A stretch of 64,000 nucleotides of DNA, from assembly GCF_002846365.1 (NCBI RefSeq), contig NZ_PJMW01000002.1, positions 2,418,001 through 2,482,000 on the forward strand. The letters run 5' to 3'. The notes under the pieces are model-generated. The model did not search any database and was not told the DNA's origin. It was given only the letters and a program-made list of their open reading frames with translations. A program made the translations under genes and the position numbers. The stretch comes from Nocardia fluminea. Lineage in GTDB: Bacteria; Actinomycetota; Actinomycetes; Mycobacteriales; Mycobacteriaceae. Numbering within the stretch: the stretch's first letter is position 1; each line of letters begins with the position of its first letter. Shown in pieces: positions 49,816 to 59,913 of the stretch.

Positions 49816-51759
49816 TTAGCCCTTGTCGGGCGGGCTTATCCGGGCATACCAGTCGAGGAGTGCGGGGTCGTCGACGGCGCTGCGTTCGACGACGCGGGCG
49901 GGGTCGGCGCCCTGGAAGAGCTTTTTGATGGGGACTTCCAGTTTCTTGCCGGTGCGGGTGTGCGGGATGCCGGGAGCTTCGCGGATCTCGTCGGGGACGT
50001 GACGGGGGGAGACCTCGGTGCGGATCGCCGCGGCGAGACGGGTTTCGAGGTCCTCGGTGAGTTCCGCGCCGGGTGCGAGCACGACGAACAGTGGCATCCA
50101 GTAACCGCCGTCGGGTTGTTCGGCGCCGATCACCAGGGCCTCGGCGATCTCCGGGAACTGTTCGACGACCTGATAGATGTCGGCGCTGCCCATGCGGATG
50201 CCGTGGCGGTTGAGCGTCGAATCGGAGCGACCGTGCACGACGATGCTGCCGTGTTCGGTGAGGGTGATCCAGTCGCCGTGGCGCCACACGCCGGGGTAGG
50301 TGTCGAAATAGGCCGCGTGGTAGCGCTTTCCGTCGTCGTCACGCCAGAAACTCACCGGCATCGACGGCATCGGCGCGGTGACCACCAGCTCGCCGACCTC
50401 GCCGCGCACGGGGTTGCCCTGCTCGTCGAAGGCATCGAGGGCGACGCCGAGATACGGCGCCGACAGCTCACCCGGCCACACCGGCACGGTCGGGGCGCCG
50501 CCGACGAACGCCGACACCACATCGGTGCCGCCGCTGATCGAGTTCACCTGAACATGCTCTCCGGCATTCTCGTTCAGCCACAGCGCGCTCGACACCGGCA
50601 GTGACGAACCGGTGATGCCCACCGAGCGCAGCGCCGATAGGTCGTGCTCGGCGCGTGGCACCGACCCCGCCTTGACGCAGCCGAGAACATAGCCGGGGCT
50701 GGTGCCGAAAACGGTGGCGCCCACCTGGGCGGCGATGCGCCACAGCGCATCCGGTCCCCCTGCGGTCGGGCTGCCGTCGTAGGTCACCACAGTGGTGCCG
50801 GTGAGCAGACCCGCCACCTGGAAGTTCCACATCATCCAGCTCGGGCTGGTGTACCAGAAGAACGTGTCCTCGGGGCCCATGTTCGATTGCAGCGCCACGG
50901 CTTTGAGGTGCTCGAGCAGCACGCCGCCGTGGCCGTGGACGATGCCCTTGGGCAGCCCGGTGGTGCCGGAGGAGAACACGATCCACAACGGATGATCGAA
51001 ATCGACAGGGACGGTTTCGATGACACCGAGTCCGGCATCGGCGACCGAGTCCGTCCACGACAGCGTGTCGGGCACGTCCAGTCCGAGTTGCGCCACGACG
51101 ACGGTCGCGCGCAGGCTGGAGAGCCCGTCGCGCAAGGCCGCGATGTCGGCGCGCTTGTCGTGTTCCTTGCCGCCGAACCGGTAGCCGTCGGCGGTGACCA
51201 GCACCGTCGGATCGAGCTGGCCGAGGCGATCCAGCGCGGCCTTGGCGGAGTAGTCCTGACCGCAGGCGCTCCACACCGCGCCGATGCTGGCGGTGGCGAG
51301 GAAGGCGACGATCGCTTCCGGAATATTGGGCAGGTAGCCGACCACCCGGTCGCCCGCCTCGACGCCCTGCTCCCGCAAGGTGCGCGCGAAAACCGTGACC
51401 TGTTCGATCAATTCGGACCAGGACACCTCCTGCGGCTCGGCATCCTCGTGCAGGGCGATGACCGCGGGGCGGCCGAACTGCGCCATCCGGATGATCTGGT
51501 CGACATAGTTCAGCCGGGTACCGGGGAACCATCGCGCGCCCGGCATCTCCCGCGAGCCGAGCACCTCACCGGCGGTCTCGCCGAGTTCGAAGTAGTCCCA
51601 GACGGCCTGCCAGAAGCCGGTGACGTCCTGCACCGACCACTCCCACAGCGCCCGGTAGTCGGGGTACCGGTCGCCGGTTCGCGCGGTGACGAAGGCGGCG
51701 AAGTCGGTGATTCGGGCCGTCGCGATGTCGTGCGCGCTCGGTACCCATTGCGGTTGCAC
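49816..51759 (-). CDS. aacS: Acetoacetyl-CoA synthetase (acetoacetate-CoA ligase)
   Basis: A 647-residue adenylate-forming ligase of the acetoacetyl-CoA synthetase type. The N-terminal ACS-like segment contains YRALWEWSVQDVTGFWQAVW and MPGARWFPGTRLNYVDQIIR; the ATP loop is FSSGTTGLPKGIVHGHGG; then SPSWMMWNFQVAGLLTG, GGTDVVSAFVGG, GDWITLTEHGSIVVHGRSD, and the C-terminal GIPHTRTGKKLEVPIKK with the catalytic lysine. It converts acetoacetate, ATP and CoA to acetoacetyl-CoA. In this operon it would activate acetoacetate released from HMG-CoA in leucine breakdown. GTG at 51759 has GAGGAGG 7 nt upstream. In the M. tuberculosis counterpart cluster this position is held by a CoA-transferase pair instead. 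Confidence 0.9.
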   Translation of the reverse strand: MQPQWVPSAHDIATARITDFAAFVTARTGDRYPDYRALWEWSVQDVTGFWQAVWDYFELGETAGEVLGSREMPGARWFPGTRLNYVDQIIRMAQFGRPAVIALHEDAEPQEVSWSELIEQVTVFARTLREQGVEAGDRVVGYLPNIPEAIVAFLATASIGAVWSACGQDYSAKAALDRLGQLDPTVLVTADGYRFGGKEHDKRADIAALRDGLSSLRATVVVAQLGLDVPDTLSWTDSVADAGLGVIETVPVDFDHPLWIVFSSGTTGLPKGIVHGHGGVLLEHLKAVALQSNMGPEDTFFWYTSPSWMMWNFQVAGLLTGTTVVTYDGSPTAGGPDALWRIAAQVGATVFGTSPGYVLGCVKAGSVPRAEHDLSALRSVGITGSSLPVSSALWLNENAGEHVQVNSISGGTDVVSAFVGGAPTVPVWPGELSAPYLGVALDAFDEQGNPVRGEVGELVVTAPMPSMPVSFWRDDDGKRYHAAYFDTYPGVWRHGDWITLTEHGSIVVHGRSDSTLNRHGIRMGSADIYQVVEQFPEIAEALVIGAEQPDGGYWMPLFVVLAPGAELTEDLETRLAAAIRTEVSPRHVPDEIREAPGIPHTRTGKKLEVPIKKLFQGADPARVVERSAVDDPALLDWYARISPPDKG

Positions 51760-51815
51760 CGGATGTCCTCCTCGAACTGGACTACTCGTGTATCGGGGGA
51801 TGGGTTACCCGATGA

Positions 51816-52631
51816 TCAACTGGGCACGCCTGCGCGCCGGACGATCTGTTCGGCATGCCGGAGTACCGGCGCGTCGACCATACGGCCCTCGAACGCGAAG
51901 ACACCGCGATGGCTGGGCACTTCCGCCAGGACCCGGTGCGCCCAGTCGAGCTCGGCGGGGTCGGGCGCGTAACCGTCGCGGATCACCGCGACCTGGCTCG
52001 GGTGGATGGCCACCTTGGCGTCGAATCCGACGGCCACCGCATCACTCGTCTCCGCGGCGAGACCGTCGAGGTCCTTGATGTTCAGGTACACCGAGTCCAG
52101 CGCGAAGCGACCGAAGGCCTTGGCCGCCAGCAGGGTCGACGAACGCACCTGACGGGCGACATCGCGGTAGCTGCCGTCGGTGTGCCTGCTCGAGTTGCCG
52201 CCGAGTCCGGCGACCAGGTCCTCGGCGCCCCACATCACGCCGATGGCATTGACTGCCTGCACCGACTCGGCGATCCGCACCGCGCCGAGCGGCGATTCGA
52301 CCAGCACGATCACCTCGTAGCCGGCCAGGCTGCGGACCTGTTCGGCCGACTCGCATTTGGGCAGCATCACCCGGCGGTAAGCGGTCTGCGCGAGCGCCGC
52401 CAGATCGGCCGCGTAGTCGCCGGTGTCGGCCGCGTTGACCCGGATCACGGTGTGCTGGGGGTCGAGCGGGGTGTCGATCAGCGCCTGCCTGGCCGCGGCC
52501 TTGTCACCCGCGGCGACACCGTCCTCGAGATCGAGGATCACCACATCGGCCACCGCGGCGGCCTTGGCGAAGCGTTCGGGGCGATCGGCCGGGCAGAACA
52601 GCCACGCGGGACCACTCGGTTGCCAGCTCAT
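51816..52631 (-). CDS. citE: CitE-like lyase (HpcH/HpaI family)
   Basis: A 271-residue TIM-barrel lyase: PAWLFCPADRPERFAKAAA, ADVVILDLEDGVAAGDKAAA (metal-binding Asp/Glu), VMLPKCESAEQV, VIVLVESPLGAV, and FDAKVAIHPSQVAVIRDGYA. It is the counterpart of M. tuberculosis Rv2498c, reported to cleave (R)-HMG-CoA-type and citramalyl-CoA substrates in leucine and itaconate breakdown. Start MSWQPSGPAW has AAAGGA upstream. It lies between maoC and aacS, consistent with a role late in the pathway. Substrate assignment is by synteny. Confidence 0.87.
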   Translation of the reverse strand: MSWQPSGPAWLFCPADRPERFAKAAAVADVVILDLEDGVAAGDKAAARQALIDTPLDPQHTVIRVNAADTGDYAADLAALAQTAYRRVMLPKCESAEQVRSLAGYEVIVLVESPLGAVRIAESVQAVNAIGVMWGAEDLVAGLGGNSSRHTDGSYRDVARQVRSSTLLAAKAFGRFALDSVYLNIKDLDGLAAETSDAVAVGFDAKVAIHPSQVAVIRDGYAPDPAELDWAHRVLAEVPSHRGVFAFEGRMVDAPVLRHAEQIVRRAGVPS

Positions 52632-52669
52632 ACTGCGTCCTTTCGGCGGGTGCGCGGCGACATGGCCGC

Positions 52670-53152
52670 TCATGGCTGCGGTGCCTTGCGGACCAGGGTC
52701 TTGCGGATCGCGGTCGCCACGATCACGCCGTGCTGGTTGCGCGCGGTGTGGGCCAGGCTGACGATGCCCTCCCCGGGACGGCTCTTGGATTCGCGCTTGT
52801 CGGTGACCAGCGTTTCCGCGTACATGGTGTCGCCGTGGAACAGCGGCGCGGGCGTGGTCATCTCGGAGAAACCGAGGTTACCGACGAGCGTGCCCTGGGT
52901 GAGCTGGGCGACGGAGAGCCCGACCAGCGTCGACAACGTGAACATCGAGTTCACCAGGCGCTGGTTGAACGGCGGCTGGGCGTCGGCGAAGGCCGCGTCC
53001 AAGTGCAGGGCCTGGGTGTTCATGGTGAGCGTGGTGAACAGGACATTGTCGGCCTCGGTGATGGTGCGGCCGGGGCGGTGTTCGTAGATCGTGCCGATCT
53101 CGAACTCCTCGAACCACAGTCCGCGCTGGACGACCCGCCGGGTTTCGCTCAC
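52670..53152 (-). CDS. MaoC-family (R)-specific enoyl-CoA hydratase
   Basis: A 160-residue hot-dog-fold protein: WFEEFEIGTIYEHRPGRTIT, EADNVLFTTLTMNTQALHLD (hydratase motif with the N-x-x-x-x-H pattern), LVNSMFTLSTLVGLSVAQL, VSLAHTARNQHGVIVATAIR. It is the counterpart of Rv2499c in M. tuberculosis, a proposed itaconyl-CoA or 3-methylglutaconyl-CoA hydratase. GTG at 53152 overlaps the fadE19 stop (GTGA), so the genes are translationally coupled. The citE start follows 38 bp after its stop. Confidence 0.87.
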   Translation of the reverse strand: MSETRRVVQRGLWFEEFEIGTIYEHRPGRTITEADNVLFTTLTMNTQALHLDAAFADAQPPFNQRLVNSMFTLSTLVGLSVAQLTQGTLVGNLGFSEMTTPAPLFHGDTMYAETLVTDKRESKSRPGEGIVSLAHTARNQHGVIVATAIRKTLVRKAPQP

Positions 53153-54309
53153 AGCCCCAGCTCCCTTGCGATCAGCATCAGCTGAACCTCCGTGGTGCCC
53201 TCGCCGATTTCCAGGATCTTGCTGTCACGGTAGTGCCTCGACACCGGGTATTCGTTCATGAAGCCGTTGCCGCCGAAGATCTGGGTGGCGTCGCGCGCGT
53301 TGTCCATCGCGGCCTCGCTGGCGACCATCTTCGCGATCGACGCGGCCTTCTTGAACGACTTGCCCGCCAGCATCAGCGCGGCGGCGTCGTAGTAGGCGGT
53401 GCGCGCGACGTGGGCCCGCGCCTCCATCCGGGCGATCTTGAACGCGATGGCCTGATTGCGGCCGATCGCCTGCCCGAAGGCCTGTCGTTCGCCCGCGTAG
53501 CGCACGCTCTCGTCCACGCAGCCCTGCGCGGCGCCGACGGCCAGCGCGGCGATGGCGATGCGGCCCTCGTCGAGGATGCGCAGGAAGTTGGCGTAGCCGC
53601 GACCGCGCTCACCGAGCAGGTTCTCCTGCGGCACCCGCACGTCGGTGAAGCTCAGCGGGTGGGTGTCGGAGGCGTTCCAGCCGACCTTGTTGTAGGCGGG
53701 CTCGGCGACGAAACCGGGCGTGGAGGTCGGCACCAGGATGGTGGAGATCTCCTTCTTGCCGCCGGTCTGTCCGGTGACCGCGGTGACGGTGACCAAGCGG
53801 GTGATGTCGGTGCCGGAGTTGGTGATGAACTGCTTGCTGCCGTTGATCACCCAGCTCTCGCCGTCCTGCACGGCGGTGGTCCTGGTGCCGCCCGCGTCGC
53901 TGCCCGCGTCGGGCTCGGTGAGCCCGAAGCCCGCCAGCGCCTGCCCGCTGGTGAGCTGGGGCAGCCATTCGGTGCGCTGCTTGTCGTTGCCGAACCGGTA
54001 GATCGGCATGGCGCCCAGCGACACTCCCGCCTCCAGGGTGATGGCCACGCTCTGGTCGATCTTGCCGAGTTCCTCGAGCGCCAGGCACAGCGCGAAGTAG
54101 TCGCCGCCCATGCCGCCGAATTCCTCGGGGAACGGCAGGCCGAACAGTCCCATCTCGGCCATGCCCGCCACGACTTCGTACGGAAAGCTGTGTTCGGCAT
54201 CGTGTTTCGCCGAGACCGGCGCGACGACCTGGTCGGCGAAATCGCGCACGGTGAGTGCGAGCTGGCGGTATTCCTCCGGCAGTGAACCGGTGGACAGGTA
54301 GTCGGTCAT
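53149..54309 (-). CDS. fadE19: Acyl-CoA dehydrogenase, probable isovaleryl-CoA dehydrogenase
   Basis: A 386-residue acyl-CoA dehydrogenase: [99 protein letters not shown], and [12 protein letters not shown] at the position of the family's C-terminal catalytic region. FAD-dependent oxidation of isovaleryl-CoA to 3-methylcrotonyl-CoA is expected from its place in the leucine operon, as for FadE19 of mycobacteria. ATG overlaps the accA1 stop (ATGA) by 4 bp. Substrate choice among branched short acyl-CoAs is by context. Confidence 0.88.
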   Translation of the reverse strand: MTDYLSTGSLPEEYRQLALTVRDFADQVVAPVSAKHDAEHSFPYEVVAGMAEMGLFGLPFPEEFGGMGGDYFALCLALEELGKIDQSVAITLEAGVSLGAMPIYRFGNDKQRTEWLPQLTSGQALAGFGLTEPDAGSDAGGTRTTAVQDGESWVINGSKQFITNSGTDITRLVTVTAVTGQTGGKKEISTILVPTSTPGFVAEPAYNKVGWNASDTHPLSFTDVRVPQENLLGERGRGYANFLRILDEGRIAIAALAVGAAQGCVDESVRYAGERQAFGQAIGRNQAIAFKIARMEARAHVARTAYYDAAALMLAGKSFKKAASIAKMVASEAAMDNARDATQIFGGNGFMNEYPVSRHYRDSKILEIGEGTTEVQLMLIARELGL

Positions 54310-56477
54310 GCGGGGGTTCCTTCACGCTCGGTCGGTGCCGCGGCCTTCTCGGCGACGGCGGGTGCTGTCGCGGCCGGCGCGACGACGGTTTCTGCGGGGT
54401 GGGCGACGACGCGCACCAGTACCTGGTCCAGCTTCACCTGGGCGCCGGGGGCGACGAGCACCTCCACGGTGCCCGCCACGGGCGCGGTGAGCGCGTGCTC
54501 CATCTTCATCGCCTCGATCACGACCACCGGATCGCCGACGGCGACGGTCGCGCCGTTCTCGACCGGTGCGGCGATCACCGAACCCGGCATGGGACTGCGG
54601 ATTTCGGCATCGCCGACGTGGGCGGCGTCGCCACGTACGGCCGCTTCGGCAACCTCGCGCAGCACGACGACGCGACCCTCGCCACTGACCCACAGTTGCT
54701 CGTCGGCCTCGGCGATTCTCACCTTGCTACGGAGCCCGTCCAGGGTGAGAGTCAGTCCGCCGTCGAGCAGGGCGGCCGACATCGACCTCGTGGTGAGGTC
54801 GGGTGACCGTGGGCTGTCGGCGCCGGTCGCATCGCCGGGGACTCCGGCGGGGTGCGCAGGCGCGTCTTTCGTGCTCGTGGAGCCGTCGTGCTCGAGCCGG
54901 GCAGTAGCGGAATCCGGTGTGCCCGTGATGAAGACGTGGCGCACCAAGTCGCCGCCCGCGAGGCGGATCGTGGTCGGCGCCGGTGTGCCGAGTCGCCATC
55001 CCGACGGCGTCGACCACGGGTCCGTACTGTCAGCGGGCCAACGGCGGAGCCAGCGATACGTTGCGGCGGCGATGAATTCGTCGTCGGTCACCTCGGCGGG
55101 TACGAAGTCGGCGACGCGGCGATCCAGCAGCGCGGTGTCCAGACGGCCCGCCTGCACGTCGTCGTCGGCGAGCAGGAAACGCAGGAATTCGATGTTGCTC
55201 GTCACGCCGAGCAGCACGGTCTGTTCCAGTGCGCGGTCCAGCGCGGCGAGCGCGTCGGCGCGAGTGGTGCCGCGCGCGATCACCTTCGACAGCATCGGGT
55301 CGTAGTCGCTACCGACCACGGTGCCCACCGACAGCCCCGAATCCACCCGCACGCCTGCACCTTCCGGCTCCGACAGCGCGAGCACGGTGCCGCCGGTCGG
55401 CAGGAACCCGCGACCCGGGTCCTCGGCGTAGACGCGCGCTTCGATCGCGTGCCCGACGAGGTGGATCTCGTCCTGGGTGCGCGCCAGCTTCTGCCCCGCC
55501 GCGACCCGCACCTGGCATTCCACCAGGTCGACACCGGTAACCATCTCGGTCACCGGATGTTCCACCTGGAGCCGGGTGTTCATCTCCATGAAGAAGAACT
55601 CGTCGGGCTGGTCGGCCGAGACGATGAACTCCACGGTGCCCGCGCCCACGTAGTCCACGCTGCGGGCGGTATTGCAGGCGGCGGTGCCGATCCGGGCCCT
55701 GGTCTGCGCGTCCAGCAGCGGTGACGGCGCCTCCTCGATCACCTTCTGATGCCTGCGCTGCAAACTGCATTCGCGCTCGCCCAGGTGCACCACATTGCCG
55801 AACTTGTCGGCCAGGATCTGCACCTCGATGTGGCGGGGCCGGTTGACGAACCGCTCCAGGAACAGGGTGTCGTCGCCGAACGCCGCGGCAGCTTCGCGCC
55901 GGGCACTCACCAGCGCGGCGGGCAGATCGGCGGGATCGGTGACCCGGCGCATGCCCTTGCCGCCGCCACCGGCAGACGGTTTCACGAGCACCGGGTAGCC
56001 GATGTCCGTCGCGGCGGCGATCAGTTGGTCGTCGGTCAGGCCGGGCTCGGCGATGCCGGGCACCACCGGAACCCCGAACGCTGTCACCGTCTTCTTGGCG
56101 GTGATCTTGTCGCCCATCACCTCGATGGCCTTCGCGGGCGGACCGAGGAACACGATGCCCGCGTCGGCCAGTGCCGTCGCGAAAGCCGAATTCTCCGACA
56201 GGAAGCCGTAACCCGGGTGCACCGCCTGCGCACCCGAGCGGACAGCGGCGTCGACGACCTTCTCGATCGACAGATAGCTCTCGCGCGCCGGCGCCGGTCC
56301 GAGCCGCACCGCGAGATCGGCCTCACGCACGTGGCGCGCGTCGGCGTCGGCGTCGCTGTACACCGCGACCGAGCGGATGCCCATGTCGCGCAGGGTCTTG
56401 ATCACGCGCACCGCGATCTCGCCGCGGTTGGCGACCAGGACGGTGTCGAATTCGACGAGGTGGTTCTTGTTCAGCAT
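54306..56477 (-). CDS. accA1: Acyl-CoA carboxylase alpha chain (biotin carboxylase plus BCCP)
   Basis: A 723-residue alpha subunit. Biotin carboxylase domain: [20 protein letters not shown] at the N-terminus, [70 protein letters not shown]. The C-terminal biotin carrier domain has [20 protein letters not shown], with the biotinylated Lys at about 658. A Pro/Ala/Glu-rich tail of about 35 residues follows, and the linker before the carrier is longer than in the roughly 650-residue mycobacterial AccA1. With AccD1 it should form 3-methylcrotonyl-CoA carboxylase. ATG at 56477 is used; GTG at 56486 overlaps the accD1 stop and is an alternative. Confidence 0.9.
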   Translation of the reverse strand: MLNKNHLVEFDTVLVANRGEIAVRVIKTLRDMGIRSVAVYSDADADARHVREADLAVRLGPAPARESYLSIEKVVDAAVRSGAQAVHPGYGFLSENSAFATALADAGIVFLGPPAKAIEVMGDKITAKKTVTAFGVPVVPGIAEPGLTDDQLIAAATDIGYPVLVKPSAGGGGKGMRRVTDPADLPAALVSARREAAAAFGDDTLFLERFVNRPRHIEVQILADKFGNVVHLGERECSLQRRHQKVIEEAPSPLLDAQTRARIGTAACNTARSVDYVGAGTVEFIVSADQPDEFFFMEMNTRLQVEHPVTEMVTGVDLVECQVRVAAGQKLARTQDEIHLVGHAIEARVYAEDPGRGFLPTGGTVLALSEPEGAGVRVDSGLSVGTVVGSDYDPMLSKVIARGTTRADALAALDRALEQTVLLGVTSNIEFLRFLLADDDVQAGRLDTALLDRRVADFVPAEVTDDEFIAAATYRWLRRWPADSTDPWSTPSGWRLGTPAPTTIRLAGGDLVRHVFITGTPDSATARLEHDGSTSTKDAPAHPAGVPGDATGADSPRSPDLTTRSMSAALLDGGLTLTLDGLRSKVRIAEADEQLWVSGEGRVVVLREVAEAAVRGDAAHVGDAEIRSPMPGSVIAAPVENGATVAVGDPVVVIEAMKMEHALTAPVAGTVEVLVAPGAQVKLDQVLVRVVAHPAETVVAPAATAPAVAEKAAAPTEREGTPA

Positions 56478-56482
56478 GTCGC

Positions 56483-58090
56483 TCACATCCGGAAGACGCC
56501 GTAGGAAACGGGTTCGAGCGGCGCTTGCGCGCACACCGAAAGGGCAAGGCCGAGCACGGTTCTGGTGTCGGTCGGCGCGATCACGCCGTCGTCCCAGAGG
56601 CGCGCGGTCGCGTAGTAGGGGTTGCCCTGGGTCTCGTACTGCTCGCGGATCGGCGCCTTGAACGCCTCCTGATCCGCCTCCGACCACGGCTTGCCCGCGC
56701 TGTCGAGCTGATCGCCGCGCACCGTCGCCAGCACCGACGCGGCCTGTTCGCCGCCCATCACCGAGATCCGCGCGTTCGGCCACATCCACAGGAAGCGTGG
56801 CGAATACGCGCGCCCGCACATCGAGTAGTTACCGGCGCCGTAGGAGCCGCCGATCACGACCGTGAGCTTGGGCACCCGCGCGCACGCGACCGCGGTGACC
56901 ATCTTCGCGCCGTGTTTGGCGATGCCGCCCGCCTCGTAGTCGCGGCCCACCATGAAGCCGGTGATGTTCTGCAGGAACAGCAGGGGAATCTTGCGCTTGT
57001 CGCACAATTCGATGAAATGCGCGCCCTTCATCGCGGATTCGGCGAACAGCACGCCGTTGTTGGCGATGATGCCGACCGGATGACCGTGGATGCGGGCGAA
57101 TCCGGTGATCAACGTCTTACCGTATTCGGCCTTGAACTCCTGGAAACCGCTCGCGCCGTCGATGATCCGGTCGATCACCTCGTGCACGTCGTAGGGCGTG
57201 CGCGGGTCGACGGGGACAACGTCGTAGAGCTCGTCCTCGGCCTTGGCGGGCGGTGTGCTCGGCAGGACCTCCCACGGCGCTTCCGGGCGTGGGCCGAGCG
57301 TGGCGACGATATTGCGGACGATCCGCAGTGCGTCGCGGTCGTCGTCGGCCAGGTGATCGGTGACACCGGAGGTGCGCGAGTGCAACAGGCCGCCGCCGAG
57401 GTCCTCGGCGGTGACGATCTCGCCGGTCGCCGCCTTCACCAGCGGTGGGCCCCCGAGGAAGATGGTGCCCTGATCGCGCACGATGACAGCCTCGTCGGCC
57501 ATCGCGGGCACATACGCGCCACCGGCGGTGCACGAACCCATCACCGCCGCGATCTGGGCGATGCCCTTGGCGCTCATGTTCGCCTGGTTGTAGAAGATGC
57601 GGCCGAAGTGCTCGCGGTCGGGGAACACCTCGTCCTGGTGCGGCAGGAAGGCGCCGCCGGAGTCCACGAGGTACACGCACGGCAGGTTGTTCTGCGCGGC
57701 CACCTCCTGCGCGCGCAGGTGCTTCTTCACCGAGATCGGGTAGTAGGTGCCGCCCTTGACCGTCGCGTCGTTGGCCAGCACCAGGCACTCGCGGCCCGCG
57801 ATGCGGCCGATGCCGGCGATCACGCCGGCGCCGGGGCACTCGTCGCCGTAGATGCCGTTGGCCGCCAGTGGGGACAGCTCGAGGAAGGGGCTGCCGGGGT
57901 CGAGCAACTGGTCGACGCGCTCGCGGGGCAGCAGCTTGCCCCTGGCCACGTGCCGTTCGCGGGACTTGCGCGGACCACCGAGGGCGGCCGTGGCGAGCCG
58001 CTGCCGCAGATCCGCGACCAGGGCGCTGTGCGCGTCCCGGTTGCTCGTCGCGGCCACGGTGCCGTCTTCGGTCTCGTGCGTAACCGTCAT
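56483..58090 (-). CDS. accD1: Acyl-CoA carboxylase beta chain (3-methylcrotonyl-CoA carboxyltransferase)
   Basis: A 535-residue carboxyltransferase: [98 protein letters not shown] and [19 protein letters not shown]. The NITGFMVG and GAGNYxMCGR motifs are typical of the methylcrotonyl-CoA type. It transfers the carboxyl group from AccA1-biotin to 3-methylcrotonyl-CoA. It is the first gene of the operon; the start is ATG at 58090 or GTG at 58093. The promoter is shared with the divergent TetR gene. Confidence 0.92.
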   Translation of the reverse strand: MTVTHETEDGTVAATSNRDAHSALVADLRQRLATAALGGPRKSRERHVARGKLLPRERVDQLLDPGSPFLELSPLAANGIYGDECPGAGVIAGIGRIAGRECLVLANDATVKGGTYYPISVKKHLRAQEVAAQNNLPCVYLVDSGGAFLPHQDEVFPDREHFGRIFYNQANMSAKGIAQIAAVMGSCTAGGAYVPAMADEAVIVRDQGTIFLGGPPLVKAATGEIVTAEDLGGGLLHSRTSGVTDHLADDDRDALRIVRNIVATLGPRPEAPWEVLPSTPPAKAEDELYDVVPVDPRTPYDVHEVIDRIIDGASGFQEFKAEYGKTLITGFARIHGHPVGIIANNGVLFAESAMKGAHFIELCDKRKIPLLFLQNITGFMVGRDYEAGGIAKHGAKMVTAVACARVPKLTVVIGGSYGAGNYSMCGRAYSPRFLWMWPNARISVMGGEQAASVLATVRGDQLDSAGKPWSEADQEAFKAPIREQYETQGNPYYATARLWDDGVIAPTDTRTVLGLALSVCAQAPLEPVSYGVFRM

Positions 58091-58125
58091 CACGCCACTC
58101 TTCCCATTCGGTTAATCGCTAATAA

Positions 58126-58153
58126 CTGAAATTCAGGTTAATCTTGACTAACC
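58126..58153. promoter_or_regulatory. Operator region between accD1 and the divergent TetR gene
   Basis: Two overlapping symmetric elements: CTGAAATTCAG (58126-58136), a perfect 11-bp palindrome, and GGTTA (58136-58140) with TAACC (58149-58153). GGTTAATC also occurs as a direct repeat at 58110-58117 and 58136-58143. In an 88-bp divergent intergenic region this is the likely binding site of the TetR protein at 58179. Confidence 0.6.
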
Positions 58154-58178
58154 AAGTTGTCCAGAGGGGGCGGCCACA

Positions 58179-58778
58179 ATGTCGACTACCGAGCCTGTCC
58201 AGGCGACCCGTCGCGACCAGCTCAAAGCCCAGCGGCGCGAGCAATTGCTGGCCGCGGGCGCCCGCCTCATCGCCGACCGCGGCTTCTTCGGTGTGCGGCT
58301 CGACGACCTCGGCGCCGCTGTCGGCATCAGCGGCCCCGCCGTCTACCGCCATTTCGCGAACAAGGAGGCGCTGCTGGTCGAACTCCTCGTCGGCATCAGT
58401 GAGCGCCTGCTCGCGGGCGGTCGCGCCGTCGTCGACGAATCGGCCTCGGCCGCCACAGCACTGACCGCCCTGGTCGATTTCCACCTCGACTTCGCCTTCG
58501 GCAACCCCGAGCTCATCCGCATCCAGGACCGCGACCTCGACAACGTCCCCGCCAACGACCGCCGCGTCCTGCGTCGCACGCAGCGCCAATACGTCGAGAT
58601 CTGGGTGGGCGTCCTGCGCGAACTGACTCCCGGGCTCCCCGAGGAAACCGCACGCATCCAAGCCCACGCCGCCTTCGGCCTGATCAACTCGACCCCGCAC
58701 AGCGCCTCCGCGGCGAGTGCGTCGAGGGCAAGGCCGGTCCTGCGGCAGATGGCCCTGGCGGCGCTGACCGCCGGCTAG
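58179..58778 (+). CDS. TetR-family regulator of the leucine/itaconate operon
   Basis: A 199-residue TetR protein: RREQLLAAGARLIADRGFFG, LDDLGAAVGISGPAVYRHFA for the helix-turn-helix, and LVDFHLDFAFGNPELIRIQD in the ligand domain. It is the positional counterpart of Rv2506, divergent from the accD1 operon in M. tuberculosis. AGAGGGGG precedes the ATG. Repression of the operon and itself, relieved by a pathway acyl-CoA, is the expected mode, using the symmetric sites at 58126-58153. Its stop overlaps by 4 bp the convergent NYN-domain gene. Confidence 0.88.
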   Translation: MSTTEPVQATRRDQLKAQRREQLLAAGARLIADRGFFGVRLDDLGAAVGISGPAVYRHFANKEALLVELLVGISERLLAGGRAVVDESASAATALTALVDFHLDFAFGNPELIRIQDRDLDNVPANDRRVLRRTQRQYVEIWVGVLRELTPGLPEETARIQAHAAFGLINSTPHSASAASASRARPVLRQMALAALTAG

Positions 58779-59188
58779 TTCGCTGCGGAGCCGGGCCGGT
58801 CGAGCTGGTTCCAGAGCCACCCGGGGCCGACGGATTCGGCGCCGTGGGCTTCGACGCGGGCGCGGAGCTCACGATCGGCGGTGACGACCGTGATCCGTTC
58901 GTGGGAGTCGGCCGCGGCGACCACGTCCACGATCTTGTCGTCGCCCGAGCGCTCGGCGAGGACCACCGCCATCCGCGGCGCAATGGGCGCCCCGACGTCG
59001 GCAGCGGCCTTGGCTGCACCTTCGAGCACAACCGTGACCTCGGTGTTTTCAGGAAGCCGGGTCGTCAGCTCCGCCACGTCAACGAGAAATCGCCGAGCGG
59101 CACCCGCCCTGTCCTTCCACCACCCATCGGCGCGCGACCCGATGACATTGGCCGCATCCACCACGACGAGATGCCTCGGCTCGCTCAT
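58775..59188 (-). CDS. NYN/PIN-like domain protein
   Basis: A 137-residue protein beginning RHLVVVDAANVIGSRADGWW, with VTVVLEGAAKAAADV, VVLAERSGDDKIVDVVAAAD and ITVVTADRELRARVEAHGAE. The conserved Asp residues at the ends of strands (VVDAAN, GDDKIVD, TADREL) match the NYN subgroup of PIN-like nucleases, which act on RNA. The start at 59188 is preceded by GGGAC only; the longer frame is less likely. It is widely conserved in mycobacterial relatives, but its function is not known to me. It is convergent with the TetR gene. Confidence 0.72.
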   Translation of the reverse strand: MSEPRHLVVVDAANVIGSRADGWWKDRAGAARRFLVDVAELTTRLPENTEVTVVLEGAAKAAADVGAPIAPRMAVVLAERSGDDKIVDVVAAADSHERITVVTADRELRARVEAHGAESVGPGWLWNQLDRPGSAAN

Positions 59189-59278
59189 CGTCCCAGTCTG
59201 CCTCGAATGCTGACGCAGGGCGCCGGGGCGCTTGCTTGATATATGATCTATACAGCCGATATATAACGTCAATCTCAG

Positions 59279-59497
59279 GTGGGGAAGTTGTCCAAGCTAC
59301 TGATCGACGTCGACGACGAAGCGCTCGCGGAAGCACAGCAACTTCTCGGAACGTCGACAAAGAAGGAAACTGTCAACGCGGCTCTCGCCGAGGTCGCCAA
59401 GCGGCTCAAGCGCGTGCGGGCGTTGAACAGCCTTGCCGAGATGGCGGAGCAAGGCGACTTCGATGTGCTGCTCGACAAGTCCAACTACCGAGCGTGA
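59279..59497 (+). CDS. vapB: VapB-type antitoxin
   Basis: A 72-residue ribbon-helix-helix antitoxin: KLLIDVDDEALAEAQQLLG, then TSTKKETVNAALAEVAKRLK for the DNA-binding part, and a C-terminal tail DFDVLLDKSNYRA that would wrap the toxin. The start is GTG at 59279 or TTG at 59288; the GGTGGGG sequence could serve the latter. Upstream is an AT-rich stretch with two ATATAT tracts (59236-59272) that probably holds the promoter and autoregulatory operator. It overlaps vapC by GTGA. Confidence 0.85.
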   Translation: MGKLSKLLIDVDDEALAEAQQLLGTSTKKETVNAALAEVAKRLKRVRALNSLAEMAEQGDFDVLLDKSNYRA

Positions 59498-59913
59498 TCA
59501 GCTATTTGATCGATACCTCGGCCGCCGTCAGATTCATCGCCGATCCTGCTGTCAAACAGGCGTGGCAGGAGACAGTGACGGCGGGTGCGGTAGGGGTGTG
59601 CGAGGTTGTTGAGCTCGAACTCCTCTACGGCGCAACGTCGCTCGCCGATCGATTGCGAAAGAAGAAGCTGCTCGGCGAACTGTTCGGGTGGGCACCCACT
59701 CCCGATGGTGTGTGGACGCGGACGCATGAGGTTCAGCAGTTGCTCACCGAACAGGGGCAGCATCGCAGCGCCGGTGTCGCGGATCTGCTGATCGCGGCCA
59801 CCGCGGAAGCGAATCGCATCACGATTCTGCATTACGACCACGATTTCGAGACTGTCGCCAAAGCGACCGGTCAGTCCACCCAGTGGATCGCGCCACCGGG
59901 AACCGTCAGCTGA
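59494..59913 (+). CDS. vapC: VapC-type PIN-domain toxin
   Basis: A 139-residue PIN ribonuclease: SYLIDTSAAVRFIADPAVKQ with the first acidic residue, VCEVVELELLYGATS, HRSAGVADLLIAATAEANRI and LHYDHDFETVAKATGQ with the remaining acidic residues. VapC toxins cleave specific tRNA or rRNA sites. GTG at 59494 overlaps the vapB stop. The domain looks complete, unlike the broken PIN gene at 46740. Its end overlaps the ABC transporter gene by 8 bp in convergent orientation. Confidence 0.9.
   Translation: MISYLIDTSAAVRFIADPAVKQAWQETVTAGAVGVCEVVELELLYGATSLADRLRKKKLLGELFGWAPTPDGVWTRTHEVQQLLTEQGQHRSAGVADLLIAATAEANRITILHYDHDFETVAKATGQSTQWIAPPGTVS

Noticed and set aside
52730..53185. Plus-strand open frames opposite maoC and fadE19
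   Set aside because: They are shadows of overlapping, translationally coupled genes on the minus strand with clear family motifs.
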